Of a stretch of DNA of 34,488 nucleotides, positions 23,354 to 29,822 are shown piece by piece (the stretch's first letter is position 1; each line of letters begins with the position of its first letter). The stretch spans positions 1 through 34,488 of the forward strand of contig JAKSPU010000015.1 in assembly GCA_024404505.1 (NCBI GenBank), given 5' to 3'. The DNA comes from Clostridia bacterium. GTDB taxonomy: Bacteria; Bacillota; Clostridia; Oscillospirales; CAG-272. The notes beneath the pieces are model-generated. The model had not been told where the DNA came from and did no database searches. It was given only the letters and a program-made list of their open reading frames with translations. Made by a program: the position numbers and the translations under genes.

Positions 23354-23510
23354 TTTTTGCGCGCGTCCGTGCGGACGGAACGCCGGCTAACCCGACGGGC
23401 CCGCACCGACCCCGCTTTCCCTTGACGTCCGGCCCCCTGCGCTCATTCCGTCAGGCACGGCAAATACTGTTACAGCGGCAATAAGTACGGATATTACTAT
23501 TTTCCGTCAA
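23354..23510. other. Non-coding part of the licD-spoVT divergent gap
   Basis: Between the operon promoter and the spoVT promoter I see no gene. A CGTCCG/CGGACG palindrome lies near 23365-23378. The rest is GC-rich with no recognisable RNA. Confidence 0.5.
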
Positions 23511-23540
23511 GTATATTTCTCCCCGTCCTTTCAAATAATA
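23511..23540 (+). promoter_or_regulatory. Possible sigma-G (forespore) promoter of spoVT
   Basis: GTATA (23511-23515), an 18-bp spacer, then AATAATA (23534-23540) fits the sigma-G pattern GHATR-N18-CATNHTA at six of seven -10 positions. In Bacillus subtilis spoVT is sigma-G-dependent, which supports the reading. No good sigma-A promoter is seen here. Confidence 0.45.
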
Positions 23541-23548
23541 GTCGTGAC

Positions 23549-23578
23549 GGATCCGTTTCCCGCACGCGGGGCGGATCC
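23549..23578 (+). promoter_or_regulatory. Stable hairpin in the spoVT leader
   Basis: GGATCCG pairs with CGGATCC, and an inner CCCGC pairs with GCGGG, around a two-base loop. It lies 11 nt before the ribosome site (AAAGGA, 23588-23593). There is no T-tract, so it may shield or stabilise the mRNA rather than terminate it. Confidence 0.55.
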
Positions 23579-23603
23579 GGAAACGAGAAAGGATGTTCCA
23601 ACC

Positions 23604-24167
23604 ATGAAAGCTACCGGAATTGTCAGACGGATCGATGATTTGGGGCGGGTCGTGATCCCCAAGGAGATCCGCCGAACCATGCGGATCCGCGAGGGCGACC
23701 CCCTCGAAATCTATACAGACCGTGAAGGCGAAGTCATTTTCAAGAAATATTCCCCGATCGGGGAGCTGGCGGCGTTTGCCGGGCAGTACGCGGAAACGCT
23801 GTACAAGACCTGCGGGTTGTCCGTAGCCATCTGCGACCGCGATTCCGTGATCGCGTGCGCCGGCGTATCCCGCAAGGAATTCGGAGAAAAGCCGCTGTCC
23901 GGGGACCTTGAGTCCATCATCGAGAGCCGCGGTCTGTACACGTGGTCCGAGGGCACGGACCGGCTCGTCCCCGTGCCGGATACCGACTCCCACTATATCC
24001 ACTGCGCCATGCCCATCGTCACCGAGGGTGACATCGTGGGCTGTGTGGTCTCCCTGCGTCCGCGCGAGGAGGCGCCCGCCGACCGGACGCGCGCTCCCGG
24101 CACGGACGTGGAGACCAAGCTGATCCAGACGGCTGCCTCCTTTTTGGGACGCCAGCTGGAGGCGTGA
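23604..24167 (+). CDS. spoVT: Stage V sporulation protein T (AbrB/MazE-fold regulator)
   Basis: This 187-residue transcription regulator controls late forespore genes. The N-terminal swapped-hairpin DNA-binding domain is near-canonical: ATGIVRRIDDLGRVVIPKEI then RRTMRIREGDPLEI. KKYSPIGELA follows and leads into a GAF-like domain (about 55-187) with CGLSVAICDRDSV and MPIVTEGDIVGCV. ATG 23604 is preceded by AAAGGA; a longer frame to 23544 is just the leader. It is the only plus-strand gene, divergent from the glycan operon and convergent with mreB. Its presence says the organism forms, or recently formed, endospores. Confidence 0.95.
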   Translation: MKATGIVRRIDDLGRVVIPKEIRRTMRIREGDPLEIYTDREGEVIFKKYSPIGELAAFAGQYAETLYKTCGLSVAICDRDSVIACAGVSRKEFGEKPLSGDLESIIESRGLYTWSEGTDRLVPVPDTDSHYIHCAMPIVTEGDIVGCVVSLRPREEAPADRTRAPGTDVETKLIQTAASFLGRQLEA

Positions 24168-24222
24168 GGGCAAGAAAAAGATTCTTCGTTTTCTAATATC
24201 GGCACCCGAGCGTTACGGTGGA

Positions 24223-24269
24223 GAGGGGGCAGGGGAACTTCGGCGTCTGAGATGGTCCCCTGCCCCCTC
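24223..24269. repeat. 14-bp inverted repeat downstream of spoVT
   Basis: GAGGGGGCAGGGGA at 24223-24236 pairs perfectly with TCCCCTGCCCCCTC at 24256-24269 across a 19-nt loop. No T-tract follows on either strand. It resembles the G/C-run hairpins in the 29341-29822 region. Confidence 0.6.
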
Positions 24270-24312
24270 CCCGCACGGAACGCAGGGCAAGCACCAATTT
24301 TTATGAAAAACC

Positions 24313-24352
24313 AAAAACCCGGACCGGCACCTGATGTGCCGGTCCGGTTTTT
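24313..24352. terminator. Bidirectional terminator between spoVT and mreB
   Basis: CCGGACCGGCAC and GTGCCGGTCCGG form a 12-pair stem (24319-24330 with 24336-24347) around CTGAT. TTTTT follows on the plus strand and the matching AAAAA precedes on the other side, so it can end both convergent genes. Confidence 0.92.
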
Positions 24353-24364
24353 CGGTCATACCGA

Positions 24365-25450
24365 TCATGTATATCTCTTATCATTACCTGTCGTCTGCCG
24401 CCGCCCGATCCGGGCCGGGATATTGACCATGCCCTCGGGCATCTGATTGAGGTAGGGCAGAAGGCTGCCCGCACCGGCGACGATGCTCGTGACCGGATGC
24501 TCGGCCACGCGGGTCGGGATGCCCGTGACGCGCTCGATCAGGCGGTCGAGGCCGTGCAGCCTGCTGCCGCCGCCCGTCATGGTGATGCCGTTCTTGAGGA
24601 TGTTGTCGATCAGATCCAGCGGCGTCCGCTCAACGACGCTGCACACGGAATCCAGAACGGCGGTGATGGGGCCGGACAGCGCCTCGATCATCTCCTTCGA
24701 GGACAGGATGATCTCCTTCGGCAGACCGCCGGGCAGCGCCTGTCCGACGACCTTCATGTACTCCGGCTTGCGATGCTCGTAGACCTCCCCGATCCGGATC
24801 TTGATCGTCTCGGCCTGCCGCTCTCCGATGAGGAGCTGATACCGCTGGCGGACGTAGTTCATGATCGCCTCGTCGAATTTGTCACCGCCGACGGGGATAT
24901 CGTCATACGCGACCATGCCGCCCATGGACAGCACCGCCGTATTGCTGACGCCGCCGCCGATATTCAGCACCATGCTGCCGATCGGGGACCGGATATCGAG
25001 TCCCGCGCCGAGCGCGGCGGCCCGGGGCTCCTCTATCAGGTAAGTCCGGCGCGCGCCGGCCTCGTGCGAGGCATCCATGACGGCCCGCATCTCGACCTCG
25101 GAGATCCCGGTCGGGACCGTGATCAGCACACGCGGCGGGATCCACAGCTTGCCGCAGGCACGCCGGATGAAGTATTTCAGCATCTGCAGGGTGACCTCGT
25201 ACTGGCTGATCTGCCCGTTCTTCATGGGGCGGAGCGCCTTCATATGATCCGGCTCGCGGCCAAGCATTTCCATGGCTTCGCGCCCGACCTTGACCACCTG
25301 ATCGGTATTGAGGTCGATCGCCACGACGGACGGCTCCTTGAGCACGATGCCCTTGCCCTCCACGTACACGAGGACCGTGTTGGTCCCGAAATCTATGGCG
25401 ATGTCCCGGCTCCAGTTTTCGGGCTTCATTTTTTCCAGAAACGTCTGCAC
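24365..25450 (-). CDS. mreB: MreB/Mbl-family actin-like cell shape protein
   Basis: This 361-residue actin homologue polymerises under the membrane and guides cylindrical wall synthesis. Visible parts are the phosphate-1 loop AIDFGTNTVLVYVEGKGIVL, EPSVVAID, phosphate-2 LNIGGGVSNTAVLSMGG, and TGGGSRLHGLDRLI. The usual DLGTANT is DFGTNTV here. The start is a GTG at 25450 with GGAGG 9 nt upstream. mreC and mreD do not follow, so this may be an Mbl/MreBH-like paralogue rather than the main mreB. It has its own promoter and a strong terminator. Confidence 0.92.
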   Translation of the reverse strand: MQTFLEKMKPENWSRDIAIDFGTNTVLVYVEGKGIVLKEPSVVAIDLNTDQVVKVGREAMEMLGREPDHMKALRPMKNGQISQYEVTLQMLKYFIRRACGKLWIPPRVLITVPTGISEVEMRAVMDASHEAGARRTYLIEEPRAAALGAGLDIRSPIGSMVLNIGGGVSNTAVLSMGGMVAYDDIPVGGDKFDEAIMNYVRQRYQLLIGERQAETIKIRIGEVYEHRKPEYMKVVGQALPGGLPKEIILSSKEMIEALSGPITAVLDSVCSVVERTPLDLIDNILKNGITMTGGGSRLHGLDRLIERVTGIPTRVAEHPVTSIVAGAGSLLPYLNQMPEGMVNIPARIGRRQTTGNDKRYT

Positions 25451-25490
25451 GGCACATCACCTCCGTTTCGGGCAGATTTTCACGGATACA

Positions 25491-25519
25491 AGTATATCAC
25501 AAACACCGGGTGCTGTCAA
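25491..25519 (-). promoter_or_regulatory. Sigma-A promoter of mreB, embedded in the comF 3' end
   Basis: TTGACA (25519-25514), 17 bp, TATACT (25496-25491). The -35 and spacer cover the last codons and stop of comF (stop at 25497). Confidence 0.88.
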
Positions 25520-26270
25520 GAGGATTTGCCGTCTGTCCGACGGTCGCCCACACGACGCGGACCGCTCCGGCGGACAGCGCGAGTCCGGTCAGCCGCTTCA
25601 GCGTCGCGCCCGTCGTGCAGAGATCGTCCACGAGGATGACCGTCTTCCCCGCCGCGGACGCGGCCCTTTTCGGGTCAAGCCGGTACACGTCGGCCGCGTG
25701 GGCCTCGCGCCCGGCGGCGTCCAGCTGCTTCTGCTCCGTGCGGCTGTGACCGACCCGCCTGAAAAGCGGGACGCAGGGTGCGCCGAGGCAGTCCGCCGTC
25801 CGGCGGCAGAGCGCCTTTGCCTGATCGACGCCCTCGCGCCGGGCCGTGACCGCCCGGCGGGGCGGGTAGGCGCAGATCAGGTCCGCGGGCTGCAAGCCGG
25901 GCTGTAAGCCGGGCTGTAAGCCATGCAGCCGCGCCCGCACCGCCTGCGCGAGCGCCCGCCCGAGGCGGTCGAATACACGGCTGTCGTTATGATGCTTGAT
26001 ATAGTAAACGACCCGCTGCGGCACGCCGTCCGGCTCGTCCGGGCGGTACTCGATCAGGCTGACGCGCAGCGGGACGTCCGGGTCGTTCTCCGACGCCGGG
26101 GACGCGGAGCGGACTCCCGTCCCCGCGGTCAGGAACGCCGTCCTGCAAAGCGGGCAGAGGAAATCCGGATCGGGCGAAAACGGCTGCATGAGCTGTCCGC
26201 AGCCGACGCATTTCGGCGGGAACAGCAGGTCGCGGAGAATATCCGACGCGCGTCCGGTCCGTTTCTTCAT
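25497..26270 (-). CDS. comF: ComF-family phosphoribosyltransferase-like protein
   Basis: This 257-residue protein has an N-terminal zinc site (CVGCGQ then CPLCRT) and a type I phosphoribosyltransferase domain with the PRPP-binding loop ILVDDLCTTGAT near residue 213. ComF proteins help bring single-stranded DNA into the cell during transformation. Here it ends an operon of sugar/phosphoester genes (36 bp after the phosphodiesterase) with GGAGG before ATG. A small Pro-Gly-Leu-Gln repeat (LQPGLQPGLQP) sits in a loop and comes from a 12-bp tandem repeat. No other competence genes are in the window. Confidence 0.9.
   Translation of the reverse strand: MKKRTGRASDILRDLLFPPKCVGCGQLMQPFSPDPDFLCPLCRTAFLTAGTGVRSASPASENDPDVPLRVSLIEYRPDEPDGVPQRVVYYIKHHNDSRVFDRLGRALAQAVRARLHGLQPGLQPGLQPADLICAYPPRRAVTARREGVDQAKALCRRTADCLGAPCVPLFRRVGHSRTEQKQLDAAGREAHAADVYRLDPKRAASAAGKTVILVDDLCTTGATLKRLTGLALSAGAVRVVWATVGQTANPLDSTRCL
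25886..25921 (-). repeat. 12-bp tandem repeat inside comF
   Basis: About three copies of a 12-bp unit (plus strand GGGCTGTAAGCC, one copy with GCAAGCC) encode LQPG repeats. The length keeps the reading frame. Confidence 0.75.
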
Positions 26271-26306
26271 GACGTTCCCTCCTCCGTTCCCCTCCGCGTT
26301 TTCCGG

Positions 26307-27116
26307 TCAGGTCTGCGCCGGGATAACGCCGTAGAAATGCAGTATGTTCAGGTCCTCGGGCATATCGAGCCCGTGGGAGCCGAGGCCGCCGTCGATCTCG
26401 TGGCAGCCGTGGTCGGGCGCGAAGCCGAGCAGCGTGTTATGCGCCGTCCAGCTCGTCCGGATCTCCCGTGCCAGCTCGTCAAAGACGCGTATGTCCTTGC
26501 GGAGCGCCTCGAGCGACGCCTCGCCCTCGGGCGCCCAGCGGTGCATGGCCGCGTCGTAGTCCGCGTTATAGAGCAGGATGAAGTCGTACTTATCCTCCCG
26601 GATCAGCTCCTTCGCCTTGGCGGTGCATTCGTCGACCGTGGGAAGGATGTAATAGTCCATCGGGCGCTCAAGGAAGATCATGGAGAGGCTGTCGCCCGCG
26701 GTGGACACGATTGCGGGCTTCTTCCCTGCCCGGATCAGCGCGTCGAACAGGGTGTCGATGCGGATGACGGGCTTGGTGTAGCTGCGGATGCCGTGTACCT
26801 CGGGCAAGGCGCCGGTATACATGGTGCCGAAGCAGACCGGCGTGACCGACGGCATCACCGTGCAGAGCGGCAGGGTCAGCGATGTGTTCCGGAAAACAGG
26901 CGCGTACCACGGGGTGTACTTTTCGCACAGCCACATGGCGACGGCGTCGGGATTGTACATGAACACGCGGTCCACCGTGCCGCAGGTGTTCTTGACCAGA
27001 TCGACCAGCGCGGGGATCGGCGTATCGGCATTTGCGGGCGCGGACACGCCCATCGCGGCGGTGAGGGACGCACACAGGTGCGTAAGGGAGGTCGGATTCA
27101 ATTTTGTTTCCATCAT
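26307..27116 (-). CDS. Type I phosphodiesterase/nucleotide pyrophosphatase-like (NPP, alkaline phosphatase superfamily)
   Basis: This 269-residue protein keeps the family's two-metal site: Thr in MPSVTPVCFGTMYTG (nucleophile position), Asp and His in YNADYDAAMHRWAPEG, and APDHGCHE with a later SHG. PEVHGI matches the PESHGI of NPP enzymes. It should cleave a phosphodiester or pyrophosphate. No signal peptide is seen, so it likely acts in the cytoplasm, unlike many relatives. It starts at an ATGATG with GGAAGG upstream, 19 bp after the small unknown gene in the Gfo/Idh-PHP operon. Substrate unknown. Confidence 0.85.
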   Translation of the reverse strand: MMETKLNPTSLTHLCASLTAAMGVSAPANADTPIPALVDLVKNTCGTVDRVFMYNPDAVAMWLCEKYTPWYAPVFRNTSLTLPLCTVMPSVTPVCFGTMYTGALPEVHGIRSYTKPVIRIDTLFDALIRAGKKPAIVSTAGDSLSMIFLERPMDYYILPTVDECTAKAKELIREDKYDFILLYNADYDAAMHRWAPEGEASLEALRKDIRVFDELAREIRTSWTAHNTLLGFAPDHGCHEIDGGLGSHGLDMPEDLNILHFYGVIPAQT

Positions 27117-27135
27117 CGGTCGGTTCCTTCCTGAT

Positions 27136-27429
27136 TCAAGTCTGATCGCTGCCGTAGTATGACAGCAGCTTCGGGTCGGCGGCGATGACCTTCAGCGCCG
27201 CTTCAATATCGTCGCGGTCGATGCGTCTGACCGTAACGAAGCGGAACGCGGGGTCGATGAACGCCTCGCCGCCCGCTTCCATCATCCGCGACAGATTTTT
27301 CGGCGTGATGAAAACAATCGCATAAGCCGCCCCATCGGGCATCGTGACGCAGACGTCGATATTGTCGTTCTCCGGGTCGGCGATCTCGCAAAGGGGCGTG
27401 GGATAAAAGACCTCGTATCCCATCCGCAT
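27136..27429 (-). CDS. Small conserved-looking protein of unknown function
   Basis: This 97-residue acidic soluble protein has no recognised motif. I chose the ATG at 27429, which shares its A with the PHP stop (TGATG), a coupled arrangement; a GTG at 27432 is the alternative. It lies between PHP and phosphodiesterase genes, so it may be a partner of one of them. A function cannot be assigned. Confidence 0.7.
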   Translation of the reverse strand: MRMGYEVFYPTPLCEIADPENDNIDVCVTMPDGAAYAIVFITPKNLSRMMEAGGEAFIDPAFRFVTVRRIDRDDIEAALKVIAADPKLLSYYGSDQT

Positions 27430-28124
27430 CACCCCACGAACGGATTCTTCACGATCCGCATACCGGTCTCCCCGGTCTCAAGGGCCTTTCTGACGTCGGT
27501 CGGGGCCTCAAACCGGATCGGCGAGACGAACGCGGCGGTCGCGCCCTGACCGAAGCCGTGCAGGTCGGAGCCGCAGATCTTGGGAAGGCTGTAGCGTTTG
27601 GCGTAGTCGTCGGCAAAGTCGTTCTCGTGCGGCTGATTGTTGATGTTGAAGGACTCGATGCCGTCCACCCAGTACGGGAACAGCGAAATGAACGGCACGT
27701 AGGCGCGCATCCGCATCGGGTGCGCCTGATACACAAGGATGCCGTTCGCGCGGAAGAAGTCCATGACCTGCGTTTGTCCCATGGACATGATCTCCTCGTG
27801 ATCGGTCAGCCACTCCGGCGTGATGCCGTACAGCAGCACCTCGGCGGCGTTTCCGACGTGGTATTCCACGCCGAAGAAGACGTCGAGTCCGGTGCCCTCC
27901 GCCGCGGCTCTGACCTGCCGGTAGCCGTCGGCGTAGCGGTCGATCTTCTCCGCCCACGGCAGCGAACGGTCAACGGAGGAATTGCCGTTCAGGAAATGCT
28001 CGGTGATGAAAATGCCCGTGTACCCCATCGCGGTGTACAGCTTCACGACCTCCTCGGGCGTGATGCGGCCGCACGCGGACGCCACGCGGGTATGCAAGTG
28101 TAACTCGTATAAGTATTCAGACAT
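27429..28124 (-). CDS. PHP-domain phosphoesterase
   Basis: This 231-residue protein carries the PHP metal motifs in order: ELHLHTRVAS (HxH), GIFITEHF, the Glu in FFGVEYH, YQAHPMRM and the final GSDLHGFG. PHP enzymes hydrolyse phosphate monoesters with three metals (for example histidinol phosphatase) or cyclic phosphodiesters. It sits 20 bp after the Gfo/Idh gene, so a sugar or polyol phosphate is a plausible substrate. GGAG is 6 nt before the ATG. The exact substrate is unknown. Confidence 0.88.
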   Translation of the reverse strand: MSEYLYELHLHTRVASACGRITPEEVVKLYTAMGYTGIFITEHFLNGNSSVDRSLPWAEKIDRYADGYRQVRAAAEGTGLDVFFGVEYHVGNAAEVLLYGITPEWLTDHEEIMSMGQTQVMDFFRANGILVYQAHPMRMRAYVPFISLFPYWVDGIESFNINNQPHENDFADDYAKRYSLPKICGSDLHGFGQGATAAFVSPIRFEAPTDVRKALETGETGMRIVKNPFVG

Positions 28125-28144
28125 AGCGGTCTCCGGTCAAAAAA

Positions 28145-29218
28145 TCAGAATCTCACAGGCAGCGGGTTTTCGGCGTGTATCGTTTCGATGACGTTGATGA
28201 TCGCCTCGGCCTTCTCCGGCGTCACGTACAACGGCTCTCCCTTTGTGATCGCGCCGTACAGGTTGCGGTACAGGTCGCGGGGACCCACGTCGAAGGCGCT
28301 GCCGTCGAACTCGCCGGACTCCTCGTGGACGTTCAGCTTCTCGGAGCAGTAAACGGGGTTCTCTTCGCGGTCGCGCAGCGACGCCTCGATCACGGGGCGG
28401 TCGGGGTTCTCGCCGTCGATGATATACCTGCACTCGTAGCGCGCGGGCGTGCATTGATAGGTGCCCTTCGTGCCCTGCAGCTTGACGGTGCAGCCGGGAT
28501 AGGCGTCGGTCGAGGTGATCTCGACGTCGACGAAGGGCTTGCCGGGAGCATCGAGGATGACCTTGACAAAGTCGTCGGCGTCACCGCTCGTCAGCGGGGT
28601 GCTTTCAAGACGGCTGTACGCCACGCGGGTGTGCGGGTCGAAGCCGAGGATGCCGAGCGCGATGCCGAAGGGGTGCGGGCCCGTGTTGTACGCGCTGCCG
28701 CCCATTTTCTTCTGCAGCGTCTGCCAATCCCAGCGGCGGGAAAAACCGCTGTACCGGATGCTGACCCCGAGGATCTCACCGAGCAGACCGCTGTCGATGG
28801 TCTTGAGGATATGCCGGTAGAACGGCGCGAAGAAGGTCTGCTGGAAGACCGCCAGCACGAGGCCCTTGTCCCGGGCGGTCTTGATCAGCGTCTCGCACTC
28901 GTAGACGTTCCGCGCGAACGGCTTCTCGACCAGCACGTTGAAGCCGTGCTCCAGAAGGTCCTTCGTGATCGGGAAGTGCATATCCGAGTAAGTGCAGTTG
29001 ACCACGAGGTCTATGTCGGTCTTTCCGAACAGCTCGCGGTAGTCGGACAGCACCTCGCAGCCGGGGTACCTGTCAGCGGCGTTGCCGCGGCGTATCCAAT
29101 CCAACTCGACGACGTACCGGACGTTGAACCATTGGTTATCCTGCGATTTATAGAAGCGGCCGTGGATATCCCGTCCGCTGCGGCCCTGCCCGATGATGGC
29201 AATGTTCAGCTTTTTCAT
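28145..29218 (-). CDS. Gfo/Idh/MocA-family oxidoreductase
   Basis: This 357-residue dehydrogenase binds NAD(P) through an N-terminal Rossmann loop (IAIIGQGRSGRDIHG). EKPFARNVYE supplies the conserved EKP Lys of the family, and TGPHPFGIALGILGFD places the catalytic-site His. It first acts on a sugar, inositol or similar polyol. It is the first gene of the operon that goes on to PHP, the small unknown, NPP and comF, with AGGGG before ATG and a near-consensus promoter. The order suggests handling of a phosphorylated polyol or sugar. That link is inferred. Confidence 0.92.
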   Translation of the reverse strand: MKKLNIAIIGQGRSGRDIHGRFYKSQDNQWFNVRYVVELDWIRRGNAADRYPGCEVLSDYRELFGKTDIDLVVNCTYSDMHFPITKDLLEHGFNVLVEKPFARNVYECETLIKTARDKGLVLAVFQQTFFAPFYRHILKTIDSGLLGEILGVSIRYSGFSRRWDWQTLQKKMGGSAYNTGPHPFGIALGILGFDPHTRVAYSRLESTPLTSGDADDFVKVILDAPGKPFVDVEITSTDAYPGCTVKLQGTKGTYQCTPARYECRYIIDGENPDRPVIEASLRDREENPVYCSEKLNVHEESGEFDGSAFDVGPRDLYRNLYGAITKGEPLYVTPEKAEAIINVIETIHAENPLPVRF

Positions 29219-29273
29219 ATATTACATCCCCTTTTCCTGACTATGGACAAGATTCGGATACTATACCGAGTAT

Positions 29274-29302
29274 ATTATACTCTCAATTCCGCGGCGGGTC
29301 AA
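29274..29302 (-). promoter_or_regulatory. Sigma-A promoter of the Gfo/Idh-PHP-NPP-comF operon
   Basis: TTGACC (29302-29297), 17 bp, TATAAT (29279-29274). The leader to the ATG at 29218 is about 50 nt. Confidence 0.9.
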
Positions 29303-29340
29303 CGGAGAAAATGTGAATATTTGGAGTTTGTTTGAAATTG

Positions 29341-29822
29341 ACGTCCGGCGCCCCCCTTCTCGACTTCCTCATCTCCGGATGCCGCGCCTGCGGAGCGGGA
29401 ACGCCTCGCGCTCCCCGCATCCGCAGGATGAGGGTGCAGGGAGAAGGGAGCGGCACAGCCGCTCCCTTCTCCCTGCGTAAAAAGACTTATTGCTCCCCCT
29501 CCCGCGCACGGGAGGGGGCCGGGGAGTAGGTCCCCGAGCGCCGAAGGCGCGAGGCGCTCCCCCGGGTCTGCCCGATCCCGAGCGGGGTCAGGGACCCCGC
29601 GTAGGCGTTATGGTACCACCGCGCGATGCGCGATGGTACCTAAAAAGGCGGGCGCCCATGACGGCACCCACCTATCTCGTTCAGCGTAAACTGAACCTTG
29701 GTCTTTTTTGACCCTGTATAAAAGTTCTTGGGATTCCTAAGGACTTCTTTCAAGAAGTCCTTAGGCGGGGTCCGGGGCAGAGCCCCGGTGCATCCCTTTA
29801 TAGAGCCCCGCTCGCGTCCCGC
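29341..29822. other. Gene-free hairpin-rich region
   Basis: This is about 480 bp with no supportable gene. It has a long imperfect stem at 29367-29433. An 18-pair stem, GCAGGGAGAAGGGAGCGG at 29436-29453 with its complement to 29476, has a loop of CACAG. At 29495-29518 a 10-pair stem (CCCCCTCCCG) has a CGCA loop. GGTACCA/TGGTACC lies at 29612-29640. A 14-pair stem is at 29736-29765, and a CCGGGGC/GCCCCGG stem follows. None shows features of tRNA or rRNA. Confidence 0.7.
29736..29787 (-). terminator. Likely terminator of recD2: paired hairpins
   Basis: Reading the minus strand after the recD2 stop, a CCGGGGC/GCCCCGG stem comes first, then CCTAAGGACTTCTT/AAGAAGTCCTTAGG (14 pairs around two bases). 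The T-tract after it is poor (AACTTTTATA), so confidence is moderate. Confidence 0.55.

Noticed and set aside
23341-23360. A plus-strand terminator (AAGGT/ACCTT followed by T-run)
   Set aside because: The stem has only five pairs and no plus-strand gene lies upstream to be terminated, so I treat it as part of the operator-like repeats.
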